Below, one piece after another: positions 33,621 through 47,979 of a stretch of 64,000 bases of DNA (within the stretch, counting starts at the first letter, position 1; each line of letters starts with the position of its first letter). The notes beneath the pieces are model-generated. The model did not search any database, was not told the origin of the DNA, and saw only the letters and a list, made by a program, of their open reading frames with translations. Origin of the DNA: Bacillus shivajii (GTDB taxonomy: Bacteria > Bacillota > Bacilli > Bacillales > Salisediminibacteriaceae); contig NZ_CP084703.1 of the NCBI RefSeq assembly GCF_020519665.1, positions 124,001 to 188,000 on the forward strand, written 5' to 3'. The position numbers were made by a program, and so were the translations under genes.

Positions 33621-34244
33621 ATGCCTAAAGTTACTTTGTATAACCAAACTGGCTCACAAGTAGGCGATATTGAACTCTCAGATGCAGTGTTCGGCATTGA
33701 GCCTAATGAGAGTGTTTTATATGACGCAATCGTTATGCAACAAGCATCACAAAGACAAGGTACACATTCTACTAAAGGTCGCTCAGAAGTTCGTGGCGGC
33801 GGACGTAAACCTTGGAGACAAAAAGGAACAGGACGTGCTCGTCACGGATCGATTCGTTCACCTATCTGGGTTGGTGGTGGCGTAACATTTGGACCAAAAC
33901 CACGCAACTACGGATATAAATTACCGAAAAAACAACGTCGTTTGGCGTTAAAATCTGCTCTTTCTTCCAAAGTGAATGCAGAAGCGTTCCGCGTATTGGA
34001 AGGATTATCATTTGAAGCTCCAAAGACAAAAGAACTTATTAATGTTCTTGAAGGATTGTCTACGGAAAATAAAACACTAGTTGTAACAGCGGACTACAAC
34101 GACAACGTTGCTTTATCTGCTCGTAACATCCCAGGCGTAAAATTCGTCACTGCTGACGGTGTGAATGTACTTGATATTGCACATCATGACAATATCGTCA
34201 TTACACAAGACGCTGTGAAAAAGGTAGAGGAGGTGCTTGCATAA
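33621..34244 (+). CDS. rplD: 50S ribosomal protein L4
   Basis: Its extended loop ([20 protein letters not shown]) lines the exit-tunnel constriction near the macrolide site. 207 residues. ATG 33621 ([11 protein letters not shown]) follows AAAGGAGG; the frame from 33597 spans the site. The stop TAA shares its last base with the rplW start, coupling the two. Confidence 0.97.
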   Translation: MPKVTLYNQTGSQVGDIELSDAVFGIEPNESVLYDAIVMQQASQRQGTHSTKGRSEVRGGGRKPWRQKGTGRARHGSIRSPIWVGGGVTFGPKPRNYGYKLPKKQRRLALKSALSSKVNAEAFRVLEGLSFEAPKTKELINVLEGLSTENKTLVVTADYNDNVALSARNIPGVKFVTADGVNVLDIAHHDNIVITQDAVKKVEEVLA

Positions 34245-34534
34245 TGGCAAACGCTAGAGATATTATTAAGCGCCCCATCATTACTGAACGTACTGCAGAT
34301 CTTATGGCTGAGCAGAAATACACGTTTGATGTAGATCCTCGTGCTAACAAAACAGAAATTAAAAAAGCTGTTGAAGAGATCTTCGGCGTGACAGTTTCTA
34401 ACGTAAACACAATGAACTACAAAGGTAAGTTCAAGCGTTTCGGACGTTATACAGGCTATACTCGCAAGCGCAAGAAAGCCATTGTACAACTTACACCAGA
34501 TAGTAAAGAACTAGAATTCTTCGAAGGTGTATAA
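34244..34534 (+). CDS. rplW: 50S ribosomal protein L23
   Basis: Sits at the exit tunnel and forms the docking point for trigger factor and SRP. 96 residues; [20 protein letters not shown] and the basic [18 protein letters not shown] segment are typical. The start overlaps the rplD stop by one base (TAATG), with GAGGAGGTG in the end of rplD as ribosome site. Confidence 0.97.
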   Translation: MANARDIIKRPIITERTADLMAEQKYTFDVDPRANKTEIKKAVEEIFGVTVSNVNTMNYKGKFKRFGRYTGYTRKRKKAIVQLTPDSKELEFFEGV

Positions 34535-34566
34535 GAACGAATTTACTGTGAAGGAGGGAAAAGCTA

Positions 34567-35397
34567 ATGGCTATTAAAAAGTATAAACCAACCAGTAATG
34601 GTCGCCGCGGGATGTCCGTCTTAGATTTCCAAGAAATCACTACAGACAAGCCTGAAAAGTCTCTATTAGAGCCTTTATCAAAACGCGGTGGTCGTAATAA
34701 CCAAGGTCGTTTAACAGTACGTCACCAAGGTGGTGGGCATAAGCGCCAATACCGTGTGATTGACTTTAAACGTGAAAAAGATGGAATTCCAGGACGCGTT
34801 GCTACGATCGAATACGATCCAAACCGTTCTGCAAACATCGCTCTAATCAACTACGCTGACGGTGAGAAGCGTTACATTTTAGCTCCAAAAGGACTGAAAG
34901 TAGGAACTGTAGTAATGTCAGGTAAAGATGCTGACATTAAAGTCGGTAACGCACTTCAATTAAAAGACATTCCTGTTGGTACAGTTATTCATAATATTGA
35001 ACTTCGCCCTGGAAAAGGTGGACAATTAGTTCGCTCTGCTGGCGCTGAAGCTCAGCTTTTAGGTAAAGAAGGAGATTACGTCTTAGTACGTTTACGTTCA
35101 GGCGAAACTCGTTTAATCCTAGCTACTTGCCGCGCGACAGTAGGTCAAGTTGGTAACGTAGAACATGAGCTTGTTAACATTGGTAAAGCAGGTCGTTCTC
35201 GTTGGTTAGGTAAACGCCCAACAGTTCGTGGTTCTGTTATGAACCCAAGTGATCACCCACACGGTGGTGGTGAAGGACGTGCGCCAATCGGACGTAAATC
35301 ACCAATGTCTCCATGGGGTAAACCAACACTTGGATACAAAACACGTAATAAAAACAAAGACACGGATAAATACATTGTGCGTCGTCGCAAAAAATAA
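34567..35397 (+). CDS. rplB: 50S ribosomal protein L2
   Basis: Primary 23S binder required for subunit association and peptidyl transfer. 276 residues; the conserved C-terminal [20 protein letters not shown] contains the invariant histidine. GAAGGAGG precedes the ATG. A 63-base spacer to rpsS holds a dyad, CTACGGTTCTC/GAACCGTAG (35408-35433). Confidence 0.97.
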   Translation: MAIKKYKPTSNGRRGMSVLDFQEITTDKPEKSLLEPLSKRGGRNNQGRLTVRHQGGGHKRQYRVIDFKREKDGIPGRVATIEYDPNRSANIALINYADGEKRYILAPKGLKVGTVVMSGKDADIKVGNALQLKDIPVGTVIHNIELRPGKGGQLVRSAGAEAQLLGKEGDYVLVRLRSGETRLILATCRATVGQVGNVEHELVNIGKAGRSRWLGKRPTVRGSVMNPSDHPHGGGEGRAPIGRKSPMSPWGKPTLGYKTRNKNKDTDKYIVRRRKK

Positions 35398-35460
35398 CGG
35401 GATTGTGCTACGGTTCTCAAGTAGCAGAACCGTAGATCAATCACGAAGGGAGGTACAAAT

Positions 35461-35739
35461 ATGGGTCGCAGCTTGAAAAAAGGACCTTTTGTGGATGATC
35501 ATCTTATGAAGAAAGTTGAAGGAATGAACGAGAGTGAAGATAGAAAAGTGATCAAAACTTGGTCTCGCCGTTCTACAATTTTCCCTGAATTCATCGGTCA
35601 TACGATTGCCGTATACGACGGTCGCAAACACGTACCGGTTTATATCTCTGAAGACATGGTCGGTCACAAGCTTGGGGAGTTCGCTCCATCAAGAACGTAC
35701 AAAGGCCATGCAGCAGATGACAAGAAAACACGACGTTAA
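35461..35739 (+). CDS. rpsS: 30S ribosomal protein S19
   Basis: Head protein that pairs with S13 near the A site. 92 residues starting [35 protein letters not shown] is the family signature. GGGAGGTAC precedes the ATG. Confidence 0.97.
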   Translation: MGRSLKKGPFVDDHLMKKVEGMNESEDRKVIKTWSRRSTIFPEFIGHTIAVYDGRKHVPVYISEDMVGHKLGEFAPSRTYKGHAADDKKTRR

Positions 35740-35760
35740 TAAAGAGGGGAGGTACTTTCC

Positions 35761-36102
35761 ATGGAAGCAAAAGCAGTTGCAAAACAAGTGCGCATTGCTC
35801 CTCGTAAAGCACGCTTAGTGGTTGATTTAATTCGTGGGAAAGAAGTTGGTGAAGCAATCTCCATCTTACGCCACACACCAAAGAAAGCATCTCCAATTGT
35901 TGAGAAGCTTTTAAATTCAGCCATTGCGAACGCAGAGCATAACTATGAAATGGAACCTGATAACTTAGTTGTCAGCAAAGTATACGTTGACGAAGGCATT
36001 ACATTGAAGCGATTCCGCCCACGTGCAATGGGACGTGCGAGCCGAATCAACAAACGTACGAGCCATATTACGGTCGTTCTTACAGAAAAGAAGGAGGGAT
36101 AA
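35761..36102 (+). CDS. rplV: 50S ribosomal protein L22
   Basis: Its beta-hairpin lines the exit tunnel with L4. 113 residues; [20 protein letters not shown] and the hairpin [20 protein letters not shown] are conserved with no deletions of the kind that give macrolide resistance. GGGAGGTAC precedes the ATG. rpsC starts 2 bases after the stop. Confidence 0.97.
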   Translation: MEAKAVAKQVRIAPRKARLVVDLIRGKEVGEAISILRHTPKKASPIVEKLLNSAIANAEHNYEMEPDNLVVSKVYVDEGITLKRFRPRAMGRASRINKRTSHITVVLTEKKEG

Positions 36103-36104
36103 GT

Positions 36105-37394
<1,290 letters not shown>

Positions 37395-37415
37395 TCCTGA
37401 GAGGAGGTTTGCACT

Positions 37416-37679
37416 GTGACAGAGCGTAACAACCGCAAAAGCTATGTTGGTCGTGTTACATCCGACAAAATGGATAAAACGATCACAGTTACAGTAGAAA
37501 CGTACAAAATGGACCCGCTCTACGGAAAGCGAGTTAAGTATTCTAAGAAATTAAAAGCTCATGATGAGAACAATACTGCTAAAGTCGGCGACCGAGTGAG
37601 AATTATGGAAACTCGTCCATTATCAAAAGATAAGCGTTTCCGCTTAGTCGAAGTTGTAGAAGAAGCAGTAATTATTTAA
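37416..37679 (+). CDS. rpsQ: 30S ribosomal protein S17
   Basis: OB-fold early 16S binder. 87 residues; [19 protein letters not shown] and [20 protein letters not shown] are diagnostic. The start is GTG 37416 after GAGGAGGTTTGCACT. Confidence 0.97.
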   Translation: MTERNNRKSYVGRVTSDKMDKTITVTVETYKMDPLYGKRVKYSKKLKAHDENNTAKVGDRVRIMETRPLSKDKRFRLVEVVEEAVII

Positions 37680-37722
37680 TAGAAGTTTATGTTTACTTAC
37701 CTGAAGGGAGGTAAAGAAGTCT

Positions 37723-38091
37723 ATGATTCAACAAGAAAGTCGATTAAAAGTAGCTGATAACTCAGGAGCTCGTGAAGTACAGTGTATTAAAGTTCTAGGC
37801 GGTACTGGCCGTAAAACTGCGAACATTGGTGATGTTATCGTGTGTTCTGTAAAACAAGCAACACCTGGTGGCGTTGTCAAGAAAGGTGAAGTTGTTCGAG
37901 CAGTTATCGTACGTTCAAAGAGTGGTGCGCGCCGCCCAGACGGTTCTTACATCAAATTCGATGAGAACGCTGCGGTAATCGTTCGTGACGACAAGGGTCC
38001 TCGCGGAACTCGTATCTTTGGACCAGTTGCACGTGAATTGCGTGAAAACCAATTCATGAAGATCGTATCTTTAGCTCCTGAAGTGCTTTAA
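37723..38091 (+). CDS. rplN: 50S ribosomal protein L14
   Basis: Subunit-interface protein and binding site of the silencing factor RsfS. 122 residues; [20 protein letters not shown] and [17 protein letters not shown] are conserved. GAAGGGAGGTAAAGAAG precedes the ATG. Confidence 0.97.
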   Translation: MIQQESRLKVADNSGAREVQCIKVLGGTGRKTANIGDVIVCSVKQATPGGVVKKGEVVRAVIVRSKSGARRPDGSYIKFDENAAVIVRDDKGPRGTRIFGPVARELRENQFMKIVSLAPEVL

Positions 38092-38132
38092 TCATAAATG
38101 AACGGAAATTTACGTCTTAAGGAGGTGCCCTT

Positions 38133-38459
38133 ATGTCTCAACCAAAATTGCATGTCAAAAAAGGAGATACTGTTAAAGTAATCTCTGGCAAAGACAAAGG
38201 CAAGGAAGGTAAAATCCTTGAAGCATACCCAACTGACTACCGAGTGCTTGTAGAAGGCGTAAACATGGTGAAAAAACATGCGAAACCATCTCAAGCTAAC
38301 CCACAAGGCGGAATCTTAAATCAAGAAGCTCCAATTCACGTATCAAACGTGATGCCTATTGATCCTAAGACTAGCGAACCAACGCGTGTCGGGTATACAG
38401 TAGAAAATGGAAAGAAAGTACGTATTGCGAAAAAGTCTGGCGAATCTTTAGATAAATAA
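38133..38459 (+). CDS. rplX: 50S ribosomal protein L24
   Basis: KOW-domain assembly initiator. 108 residues, five longer at the N-terminus (MSQPK) than B. subtilis L24; [20 protein letters not shown] is the KOW motif. AAGGAGGTGCCC precedes the ATG, supporting the longer start. Confidence 0.96.
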   Translation: MSQPKLHVKKGDTVKVISGKDKGKEGKILEAYPTDYRVLVEGVNMVKKHAKPSQANPQGGILNQEAPIHVSNVMPIDPKTSEPTRVGYTVENGKKVRIAKKSGESLDK

Positions 38460-38488
38460 TCGCTAGAGGCTGAAAGGAGGTTTACTCA

Positions 38489-39243
<755 letters not shown>

Positions 39244-39270
39244 TTCCGTTTAGGGAAGGAGGTAAATACG

Positions 39271-39669
39271 ATGGTCATGACAGATCCAATTGCTGATATG
39301 CTGACTCGTATTCGCAACGCGAATACTGTAAGACACAATAGTTTAGAACTTCCAGCTTCAAAGATTAAGAAGGAAGTTGCAGATATTTTAAAGCGCGAAG
39401 GTTTCATTCGTGATTATGAATTCATCGAGGATAACAAACAAGGTATCCTACGATTATTCCTTAAATACAGTGCTAACAATGAGCGTGTTATCACAGGCAT
39501 TAAGAAAATTAGTAAACCAGGACTTCGTGTATACGCGAAAGCAGATGAGCTTCCACGTGTACTAGGGGGATTAGGAATTGCAATCATTTCCTCTTCTAAC
39601 GGAGTCATTACGGATAAAGAAGCTCGCCAGCAAAAAGTTGGCGGAGAAGTATTGGCTTACGTTTGGTAA
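39271..39669 (+). CDS. rpsH: 30S ribosomal protein S8
   Basis: Central-domain 16S binder. 132 residues; [20 protein letters not shown] at the start and [20 protein letters not shown] near the end are diagnostic. GGAAGGAGGTAAATACG precedes the ATG. Confidence 0.97.
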   Translation: MVMTDPIADMLTRIRNANTVRHNSLELPASKIKKEVADILKREGFIRDYEFIEDNKQGILRLFLKYSANNERVITGIKKISKPGLRVYAKADELPRVLGGLGIAIISSSNGVITDKEARQQKVGGEVLAYVW

Positions 39670-39697
39670 TTTGAACGCAAGAATGGAGGTGTAAGGT

Positions 39698-40234
39698 ATG
39701 TCTCGTGTTGGTGTTAAACCAATTGAAATTCCTTCAGGAGTAGAAGTAAAACATGAAGGAAATACAATGACTGTTAAAGGTCCAAAAGGTGAATTAACAA
39801 AAGAACTTCACCATGATATCGTCGTGAAAGTTGAAGATAACACGATTACGGTTGAAAGACCATCTGATCATAAAGACCACCGTGCGCTTCACGGAACAAC
39901 TCGTTCTGTGATCAATAACATGGTGGAAGGTGTAACAAAAGGTTATGAAAAGACGCTTGAGCTTGTTGGTGTTGGATACAGAGCGCAAAAATCAGGGAAC
40001 AAGGTAGTACTAAACGTTGGTCTATCTCACCCTGTTGAGTTCACACCAGAAGACGGTTTAGAAATCGATGTTCCTGAAAACACGAAGGTTATTATTAAAG
40101 GAATCGACAAAGAACGCGTTGGAGCACTTGCTTCTAACATTCGCGCAGTAAGAAAACCTGAACCTTACAAAGGAAAAGGTATTCGTTACCAAGGCGAATA
40201 TGTACGTCGTAAGGAAGGTAAGACAGGTAAATAA
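39698..40234 (+). CDS. rplF: 50S ribosomal protein L6
   Basis: Two-domain protein near the sarcin-ricin loop. 178 residues; [15 protein letters not shown] at the start and [20 protein letters not shown] at the end. GGAGGTGTAAGGT precedes the ATG. Confidence 0.97.
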   Translation: MSRVGVKPIEIPSGVEVKHEGNTMTVKGPKGELTKELHHDIVVKVEDNTITVERPSDHKDHRALHGTTRSVINNMVEGVTKGYEKTLELVGVGYRAQKSGNKVVLNVGLSHPVEFTPEDGLEIDVPENTKVIIKGIDKERVGALASNIRAVRKPEPYKGKGIRYQGEYVRRKEGKTGK

Positions 40235-40267
40235 GCCTAAATAGCGGAAAGAAAGGAATGACGTTCA

Positions 40268-40630
40268 ATGATCACTAAGGCTGACAAGAATGTTGTACGT
40301 AAAAAAAGACACGCACACGTTCGTCGCTCGATCACAGGAACTGCAGAACGTCCTCGTTTGAATGTTTTCCGTTCTAATAAGCACGTGACTGCACAATTAA
40401 TTGATGACGTAAATGGCGTTACAATTGTAGGTGCATCAAGCTTAGATAAAGAACTAAAACTTGAAAACGGCGGAAATATAGAAGCAGCTAAAAAAGTCGG
40501 CGAACTCGTAGCTAAGCGTGCCTTAGAAAAAGGTCATGAGTCTGTAGTATTTGATCGTGGCGGATATTTATATCACGGTCGTGTAAAAGAACTTGCGGAT
40601 GCAGCTCGTGAAGCTGGTCTGAAGTTTTAA
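40268..40630 (+). CDS. rplR: 50S ribosomal protein L18
   Basis: 5S rRNA-binding protein of the central protuberance. 120 residues; [20 protein letters not shown] and [20 protein letters not shown] are conserved. AAAGGAATGACGTTCA precedes the ATG, a weaker site than its neighbours. Confidence 0.97.
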   Translation: MITKADKNVVRKKRHAHVRRSITGTAERPRLNVFRSNKHVTAQLIDDVNGVTIVGASSLDKELKLENGGNIEAAKKVGELVAKRALEKGHESVVFDRGGYLYHGRVKELADAAREAGLKF

Positions 40631-40654
40631 TCAAGGCTAGAAGGAGGGAAATTC

Positions 40655-41152
40655 ATGCGTATCGACCCAAATAAATTGGAACTTGAAGAAAGAGTCGTTA
40701 CCGTCAACCGAGTTGCGAAGGTAGTAAAAGGTGGACGTCGTTTCCGCTTTGCTGCATTGGTTGTCGTTGGAGATAAAAACGGACACGTTGGTTTCGGAAT
40801 GGGTAAAGCTTTAGAAGTACCTGAAGCAATCCGTAAAGCAATTGAAGATGGTAAGAAAAACTTAATTCGCGTACCAATCCAAGGAACTACAATTCCACAC
40901 CAAATCACTGGGCAGTTTGGTGCGGGTAGCGTACTATTAAAGCCTGCATCTGAGGGTACTGGAGTTATTGCTGGTGGACCTGTACGTGCGGTATTAGAAT
41001 TAGCTGGTGTAGGAGATATCTTATCCAAATCCTTAGGATCAAACAACCCAATTAACATGGTACGTGCAACGATCGAAGGACTTGACAGCTTAAAGAGTCC
41101 TGAAGAAGTAGCGAAACTACGTGGCAAATCTGTTGAAGAGTTGCTAGGTTAA
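40655..41152 (+). CDS. rpsE: 30S ribosomal protein S5
   Basis: mRNA entry and fidelity protein. 165 residues; the dsRBD-like N-terminal domain has the [19 protein letters not shown] loop, where spectinomycin-resistance changes occur, in its normal form. GAAGGAGGG precedes the ATG. Confidence 0.97.
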   Translation: MRIDPNKLELEERVVTVNRVAKVVKGGRRFRFAALVVVGDKNGHVGFGMGKALEVPEAIRKAIEDGKKNLIRVPIQGTTIPHQITGQFGAGSVLLKPASEGTGVIAGGPVRAVLELAGVGDILSKSLGSNNPINMVRATIEGLDSLKSPEEVAKLRGKSVEELLG

Positions 41153-41165
41153 GGAGGGATTTGGC

Positions 41166-41354
41166 ATGGCAAATAAATTAGAAATCACCCTCAAGCGAAG
41201 CCTGATCGGACGCCCTGAAGATCAGCGTATCACTGTGAAGACATTAGGTCTTCGTAAAGTGAACCACACTGTCGTACAAGAGGACAATTCAGCAATTCGC
41301 GGAATGGTCAACAAAGTTTCTCATCTCGTCAGTGTTAAAGAGATTCAAGCATAA
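41166..41354 (+). CDS. rpmD: 50S ribosomal protein L30
   Basis: Small 23S-binding protein, 62 residues; [20 protein letters not shown] and [31 protein letters not shown] precedes the ATG. Confidence 0.96.
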   Translation: MANKLEITLKRSLIGRPEDQRITVKTLGLRKVNHTVVQEDNSAIRGMVNKVSHLVSVKEIQA

Positions 41355-41383
41355 TTAAGTTATACAGTTGAGGAGGTGCCAAT

Positions 41384-41824
41384 ATGAAACTTCACGAATT
41401 AAAGCCTGCTGAAGGATCACGTAAAGTGCGCAATCGTGTTGGACGTGGTATCGCTAGCGGTAACGGTAAAACGGCTGGTAAAGGTCACAAAGGTCAAAAC
41501 GCTCGTTCTGGCGGCGGTGTTCGTCCTGGGTTCGAAGGTGGACAAATGCCTATCTTCCGTCGTTTACCGAAACGTGGATTTACAAACCCAACGCGTAAAG
41601 AGTTTGCAATTGTGAACCTTGAAACGCTAAATCGTTTTGAAGAAGGAACGGAGGTAACTCCAGCACTTCTTATCGAATCAGGTGTTGTAAGTAATGAAAA
41701 AGACGGAATCAAGATTCTAGGAAACGGAAATCTTGAACGTAAACTTACTGTGAAAGCACACAAGTTCTCTGCATCTGCTAAAGAAGCGATCGAGGCTGCC
41801 GGCGGAACGACTGAGGTGGTTTAA
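41384..41824 (+). CDS. rplO: 50S ribosomal protein L15
   Basis: Late assembly protein. 146 residues with the Gly/Arg-rich N-terminal extension ([20 protein letters not shown], then [14 protein letters not shown]). GAGGAGGTGCCAAT precedes the ATG. The stop TAA overlaps the secY start by one base. Confidence 0.97.
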   Translation: MKLHELKPAEGSRKVRNRVGRGIASGNGKTAGKGHKGQNARSGGGVRPGFEGGQMPIFRRLPKRGFTNPTRKEFAIVNLETLNRFEEGTEVTPALLIESGVVSNEKDGIKILGNGNLERKLTVKAHKFSASAKEAIEAAGGTTEVV

Positions 41825-43116
41825 TGTTTCAAACAATCTCCAATATCATGCGTGTTGGTGATTTACGAAAGAAAATATTATTTACCTTGATCATGCTAGT
41901 AATCTTCCGTATCGGTGCTCATATTCCAGCTCCTGGAGTAAATGCTGAGGCGTTAGATTTTCAAGGTCAAATGAATGCATTTGGTTTCCTGAATACATTT
42001 GGTGGTGGAGCACTTGAGCGATTCTCCATCTTTGCGACGGGAATCATGCCGTATATCACAGCATCCATTATCGTCCAATTATTACGAATGGATGTTGTCC
42101 CTAAATTTGCTGAATGGTCAAAACAAGGGGAAGCAGGTAGAAGAAAACTAGCTGCGGTGACGAGATACGGTACGATTGTCATTGCATTTATTCAAGCATT
42201 AGGGATGTCAATTGGGTTTAACAGTCTATTCCCAAACTTAGTACCTAACCCGACAGTTGCAACGTATTTACTCATTGCACTGACCTTAACGGCTGGTACT
42301 GCATTCTTAATGTGGCTTGGTGAGCAAATTACTGCTAATGGGGTCGGAAATGGTATTTCCATTTTGATCTTTGCCGGTATTGCTGCTGCAATCCCAAATG
42401 GGGTAAACCAAATTTATGCGACTCAAATCGCTGACGCAGGTGACCAATTATTTATTAGCATAGTCGTAATTTTGTTGCTCTTAATTGCACTTTTAGCCAT
42501 CGTGGTCGGAGTCATTTTTGTGCAACAAGCATTACGTAAAATTCCAGTGCAATACGCCAAACGATTGGTTGCCGGGAAACCGCAAGGGGGTCAATCAACT
42601 CACTTGCCGTTAAAAGTGAACTCAGCCGGGGTTATCCCTGTCATCTTTGCAATGTCACTCTTCATTTTTCCACCAACAGTTGCTGGATTCTTTGGGGATC
42701 AAAGTGCAATTGCAGGTTGGGTAACGGCCAACTTTGATTATACAGCGCCATTTGGACTTGTAGTCTATGCTGCTTTAATCATCGGTTTCACGTATTTTTA
42801 TACGTTTGTCCAAGTTAACCCAGAACAGATGGCGGAGAACTTGAAAAAACAAGGCGGTTACATTCCTGGTATCCGTCCCGGTAAAACGACGCAAGTGTAC
42901 ATCACTCGAATCCTATATCGTTTGACATTCGTCGGAGCGCTATTCCTGGCAGTTGTATCAATACTTCCTGTTTTCTTCACAGAATTAGCAGGATTACCTC
43001 CAGCCGTCCAAATTGGCGGTACAGGGTTATTGATCGTTGTTGGTGTAGCATTAGACACGATGAAACAAATTGAAAGTCAATTAATAAAGCGATCTTACAA
43101 AGGATTTATAAAGTAA
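41824..43116 (+). CDS. secY: SecY protein channel subunit
   Basis: The ten-helix translocation pore of the Sec system, 430 residues. NIMRVGDLRKKILFTLIMLV begins helix 1; the plug region GGGALERFSIFATGIMPYIT and the cytoplasmic loop region PGIRPGKTTQVYITRILYRL are clear. The start overlaps the rplO stop (TAATG), with GAGGTGG in the end of rplO as ribosome site. A 7-bp hairpin AAGGGAG/CTCCCTT (43121-43139) without a T tract separates it from adk. Confidence 0.98.
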   Translation: MFQTISNIMRVGDLRKKILFTLIMLVIFRIGAHIPAPGVNAEALDFQGQMNAFGFLNTFGGGALERFSIFATGIMPYITASIIVQLLRMDVVPKFAEWSKQGEAGRRKLAAVTRYGTIVIAFIQALGMSIGFNSLFPNLVPNPTVATYLLIALTLTAGTAFLMWLGEQITANGVGNGISILIFAGIAAAIPNGVNQIYATQIADAGDQLFISIVVILLLLIALLAIVVGVIFVQQALRKIPVQYAKRLVAGKPQGGQSTHLPLKVNSAGVIPVIFAMSLFIFPPTVAGFFGDQSAIAGWVTANFDYTAPFGLVVYAALIIGFTYFYTFVQVNPEQMAENLKKQGGYIPGIRPGKTTQVYITRILYRLTFVGALFLAVVSILPVFFTELAGLPPAVQIGGTGLLIVVGVALDTMKQIESQLIKRSYKGFIK

Positions 43117-44579
<1,463 letters not shown>

Positions 44580-44595
44580 TGAAGGTGGTCGCTGA

Positions 44596-44898
44596 ATGAA
44601 AGATCCTGAATCGGTTCCGCAAGTTGGTGAGCTTGTGCGAATCTTGAACGGAAGAGACAAAGATAAATTCGCTTGTGTTATAGAAATACTGGATGATCGT
44701 TTTGTTCGAATTGCCGATGGTGATAAACGTAAAGTTGACCGAGCAAAGAAAAAGAATATCCAGCATCTCGAGCGATTAAATATCATTGCTTCGGAAGTGA
44801 AAAATAGCATTGTTGAAACGGGTCGTGTAACCAATGCAAAATTGCGGTTTGCAATTTCAACATATATCGATGATAATTTACTGAAGGAAGGAGAGTAA
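44596..44898 (+). CDS. ybzG: KOW-domain RNA-binding protein
   Basis: A 100-residue protein between map and infA. The N-terminal half is a KOW/L14e-like RNA-binding domain ([20 protein letters not shown], then [20 protein letters not shown]). The C-terminal part is a helical tail. Firmicutes carry an RNA-binding KOW protein in this place; the role is unknown, and a ribosome-associated function is inferred from its position. GAAGGTGGTCGCTGA precedes the ATG. The symbol is by synteny and less certain than the family. Confidence 0.8.
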   Translation: MKDPESVPQVGELVRILNGRDKDKFACVIEILDDRFVRIADGDKRKVDRAKKKNIQHLERLNIIASEVKNSIVETGRVTNAKLRFAISTYIDDNLLKEGE

Positions 44899-44902
44899 AT
44901 TC

Positions 44903-45279
<377 letters not shown>

Positions 45280-45299
45280 TTCACAGGAGGTGTAAAAGC

Positions 45300-45665
45300 A
45301 TGGCACGTATTGCTGGTGTCGACATTCCTCGTGACAAACGAGTTGTCGTTTCTTTGACATATGTCTACGGAATCGGACAATCCACAGCATCTGAGATTTT
45401 AAAAGAAGCTGGCGTTTCTGAGAGCACTCGCGTTCGCGATCTAACTGAAGAAGAGCTTGGGAAAATCCGTGAAGTAGTTGACAGTATTAAAGTAGAAGGA
45501 GACCTTCGTCGTGAGGTATCTCTTAACATTAAGCGTTTAATTGAAATCGGTTCTTATCGTGGGATCCGTCATCGTCGTGGCTTGCCTGTTCGAGGTCAAA
45601 AGACGAAAAACAATGCACGTACACGTAAAGGTCCACGTCGTACTGTAGCGAACAAGAAGAAGTAA
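45300..45665 (+). CDS. rpsM: 30S ribosomal protein S13
   Basis: Head protein forming intersubunit bridges and contacting P-site tRNA through its basic C-terminal tail ([15 protein letters not shown]). 121 residues; [20 protein letters not shown] at the start. CAGGAGGTGTAAAAGC precedes the ATG. Confidence 0.97.
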   Translation: MARIAGVDIPRDKRVVVSLTYVYGIGQSTASEILKEAGVSESTRVRDLTEEELGKIREVVDSIKVEGDLRREVSLNIKRLIEIGSYRGIRHRRGLPVRGQKTKNNARTRKGPRRTVANKKK

Positions 45666-45683
45666 AGGAGGTAATGTTCGATT

Positions 45684-46076
45684 ATGGCTAAAGCGAAAAC
45701 GACTCGTTCAAAGCGTCGTCAACGTAAAAATATTGAATCCGGTATTGCGCACATTCGCTCTACTTTCAACAACACGATCGTAACGATCACAGATCCTCGT
45801 GGAAACGCGATCTCTTGGGCTAGTGCTGGTGCATTAGGATTTAAAGGCTCTCGTAAATCAACTCCATTTGCTGCACAAACTGCTGCTGAAACGGCTGCAA
45901 AAGCTGCTATGGAGCACGGTATGAAAGCTGTAGAAGTATCCGTAAAAGGTCCTGGTGCTGGACGTGAAGCTGCTATTCGTTCACTTCAAGCAACTGGCTT
46001 AGAAGTTAGTATGATCAAAGATGTCACTCCAGTTCCACATAACGGCTGCCGTCCACCAAAACGTCGTAGAGTTTAG
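45684..46076 (+). CDS. rpsK: 30S ribosomal protein S11
   Basis: Platform protein near the mRNA exit. 130 residues; [20 protein letters not shown] and [18 protein letters not shown] are conserved. AAAGGAGGTAATGTTCGATT precedes the ATG. It is followed by a structured 188-base spacer before rpoA. Confidence 0.97.
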   Translation: MAKAKTTRSKRRQRKNIESGIAHIRSTFNNTIVTITDPRGNAISWASAGALGFKGSRKSTPFAAQTAAETAAKAAMEHGMKAVEVSVKGPGAGREAAIRSLQATGLEVSMIKDVTPVPHNGCRPPKRRRV

Positions 46077-46086
46077 TCGCATCAGA

Positions 46087-46233
46087 GGTATGGATGGCCA
46101 TACCCTTGTCAATAATGGTTTAAGAGGTAGTAGGTCCGTTTGTGGACTCTCTTTAATAAGGTATTGACGGTTTTCGTGACAGGTCGGGATGTGCCCAATG
46201 AGGGATTCCGGTTGATAAACCAATGTCAACCGG
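46087..46233 (+). promoter_or_regulatory. Structured spacer between rpsK and rpoA
   Basis: Hairpins GGTATGG/CCATACC with an ATGG loop (46087-46104), GTCC/GGAC around GTTTGT (near 46136-46149), and CCGGTTGA/TCAACCGG (46208-46233), the last ending about 16 bases before the rpoA ribosome site. No T tract or clear promoter is seen, so it is more likely a processing or translational element than a terminator. Confidence 0.45.
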
Positions 46234-46264
46234 GGTTTCGACGTTTTGAAGGAGGGTTTGTTTA

Positions 46265-47209
46265 ATGATCGAAATAGAAAAGCCAAAGATTGAAGCTGTA
46301 GAGCTTAATGAAGATGCATCATACGGGAAATTTGTTGTAGAACCTTTAGAGCGTGGATATGGGACAACGCTGGGGAACTCTCTCCGTCGAATCCTACTGA
46401 ACTCTCTACCTGGATCTGCAGTAACAACTGTACAGTTTGATGGGGTTCTTCATGAATTTTCTACAATTGAAGGAGTCGTCGAGGACGTAACGACAATTAT
46501 CCTCAATTTAAAGAAACTTGCTCTTAAGATTTACTCAGATGATGAAAAAACATTAGAAATTGATGCACAAGGTGAAGGTGTAGTTACAGCAGCAGACATA
46601 ATGCATGACAGTGATGTGGAGGTTTTAAACCCTGACCTTCATATTGCCACACTTTCAAGCGGAGCTCAATTTAACATGAAAGTAACAGCTAGTCGTGGAC
46701 GTGGGTATTCCCCGGCTGAAATGAACAATAAAGATGACATGCCAATTGGTGTAATTCCGGTAGATTCCATTTATACACCAGTGTCACGTGTAAACTATCA
46801 AGTAGAAAACACTCGTGTTGGACAAATTACAAACTTTGATAAGTTAACGCTTGATGTATGGACTGATGGAAGCATTCGCCCGGAAGAAGCAGTATCTCTT
46901 GGCGCCAAAATTTTAAATGAGCATTTAAATATTTTTGTTGGCTTAACAGATCAAGCACAAAATGCTGAAATTATGGTCGAGAAAGAAGAAGACCAGAAAG
47001 AAAAAGTGCTTGAGATGACGATTGAAGAGTTAGATCTTTCCGTTCGTTCTTACAACTGCTTAAAGCGTGCAGGAATTAATACGGTACAAGAATTAACTCA
47101 AAAATCCGAAGAAGACATGATGAAGGTACGTAACCTTGGACGTAAATCTTTAGAAGAAGTCCAAGAGAAGCTAGGTGAACTAGGTCTAGGTCTTCGTAAC
47201 GAAGAATAG
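46265..47209 (+). CDS. rpoA: RNA polymerase alpha subunit
   Basis: 314 residues, as in B. subtilis. The N-terminal assembly domain contains [20 protein letters not shown]; the C-terminal domain that binds UP elements and regulators contains [20 protein letters not shown] and [26 protein letters not shown] precedes the ATG. rplQ follows 68 bases later. Confidence 0.98.
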   Translation: MIEIEKPKIEAVELNEDASYGKFVVEPLERGYGTTLGNSLRRILLNSLPGSAVTTVQFDGVLHEFSTIEGVVEDVTTIILNLKKLALKIYSDDEKTLEIDAQGEGVVTAADIMHDSDVEVLNPDLHIATLSSGAQFNMKVTASRGRGYSPAEMNNKDDMPIGVIPVDSIYTPVSRVNYQVENTRVGQITNFDKLTLDVWTDGSIRPEEAVSLGAKILNEHLNIFVGLTDQAQNAEIMVEKEEDQKEKVLEMTIEELDLSVRSYNCLKRAGINTVQELTQKSEEDMMKVRNLGRKSLEEVQEKLGELGLGLRNEE

Positions 47210-47277
47210 ATTCTTCTCTTAATCATTACTTCTTTTGTTTAGCCACGGAGAATATGACCTGAGAAGGAGGGACTCAC

Positions 47278-47640
47278 ATGGCATACAGAAAATTAGGTCG
47301 TGATTCAAGTGCACGTAAAGCACTATTTCGCGATTTAACTACAGATCTAATCATTAACGAGCGTATTGAAACGACTGAACCAAAAGCAAAAGAGCTTCGT
47401 TCAATCGTAGAAAAGATGATCACTCTAGGTAAGCGTGGTGACTTACACGCACGTCGCCAAGTTGCTGCATTCGTACGTAATGAAGTAGCTGACGAAGAAA
47501 CTGGCCAAGATGCGATCCAAAAGTTATTTGATGACATCGCACCACGCTATGAAGAGCGTCAAGGTGGTTATACACGTGTTCTTAAGCTAGGACCTCGTCG
47601 TGGAGACGGCGCAGAAGTGGCTGTTATCGAACTAGTGTAA
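47278..47640 (+). CDS. rplQ: 50S ribosomal protein L17
   Basis: Exit-site protein, 120 residues; [20 protein letters not shown] and [20 protein letters not shown] are diagnostic. GAAGGAGGGACTCAC precedes the ATG. Last gene of the S10-spc-alpha supercluster; a strong terminator follows. Confidence 0.97.
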   Translation: MAYRKLGRDSSARKALFRDLTTDLIINERIETTEPKAKELRSIVEKMITLGKRGDLHARRQVAAFVRNEVADEETGQDAIQKLFDDIAPRYEERQGGYTRVLKLGPRRGDGAEVAVIELV

Positions 47641-47655
47641 ACTTAAATAAATGTT

Positions 47656-47712
47656 GCAAAAGGGCGAGACTCGAACCTTCATGGAAAGGTTCTTGTTCTG
47701 TGCCCTTTTTTT
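47656..47712 (+). terminator. Terminator after rplQ
   Basis: GCAAAAGGGC pairs with GCCCTTTTTTTG around an inner hairpin GAACCTT/AAGGTTC. Closes the 15-kb ribosomal protein cluster. Confidence 0.88.
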
Positions 47713-47979
47713 GTACTACTAGAATGTTGAGAGTATAACTACTCTTGCGATTACTCGTCGCAACTCGTGGCTTAATCAATGGAGTTATGCTTGTAATTTA
47801 GGCTCTAAAATATATGTTGGGGTCTTTAGAAAATTTACGACGAAAATTAAGCATTTACGGTGGGCGATATTTTCATGAACAAATCTACTTCATACACAAT
47901 CCACTACTATTTTTTTCGGTATAATATAGACTATCAATAGTTTCGAGGCAGGTAGTAAGAAAAATTGGAGGGGAACGTA
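47713..47979 (+). other. rplQ-ecfA1 intergenic region
   Basis: About 270 bases without a gene. A consensus TATAAT lies at 47920-47925 but no matching -35 at 17-18 bases is visible. The sequence GCGATTACTCGTCGCA near 47747-47762 recurs with one change near 62590. Nothing else recognised. Confidence 0.45.

Noticed and set aside
47881-47925. TATAAT at 47920 as a confident ecfA1 promoter
   Set aside because: No -35 hexamer lies 16-18 bases upstream; only the -10 resembles a promoter.
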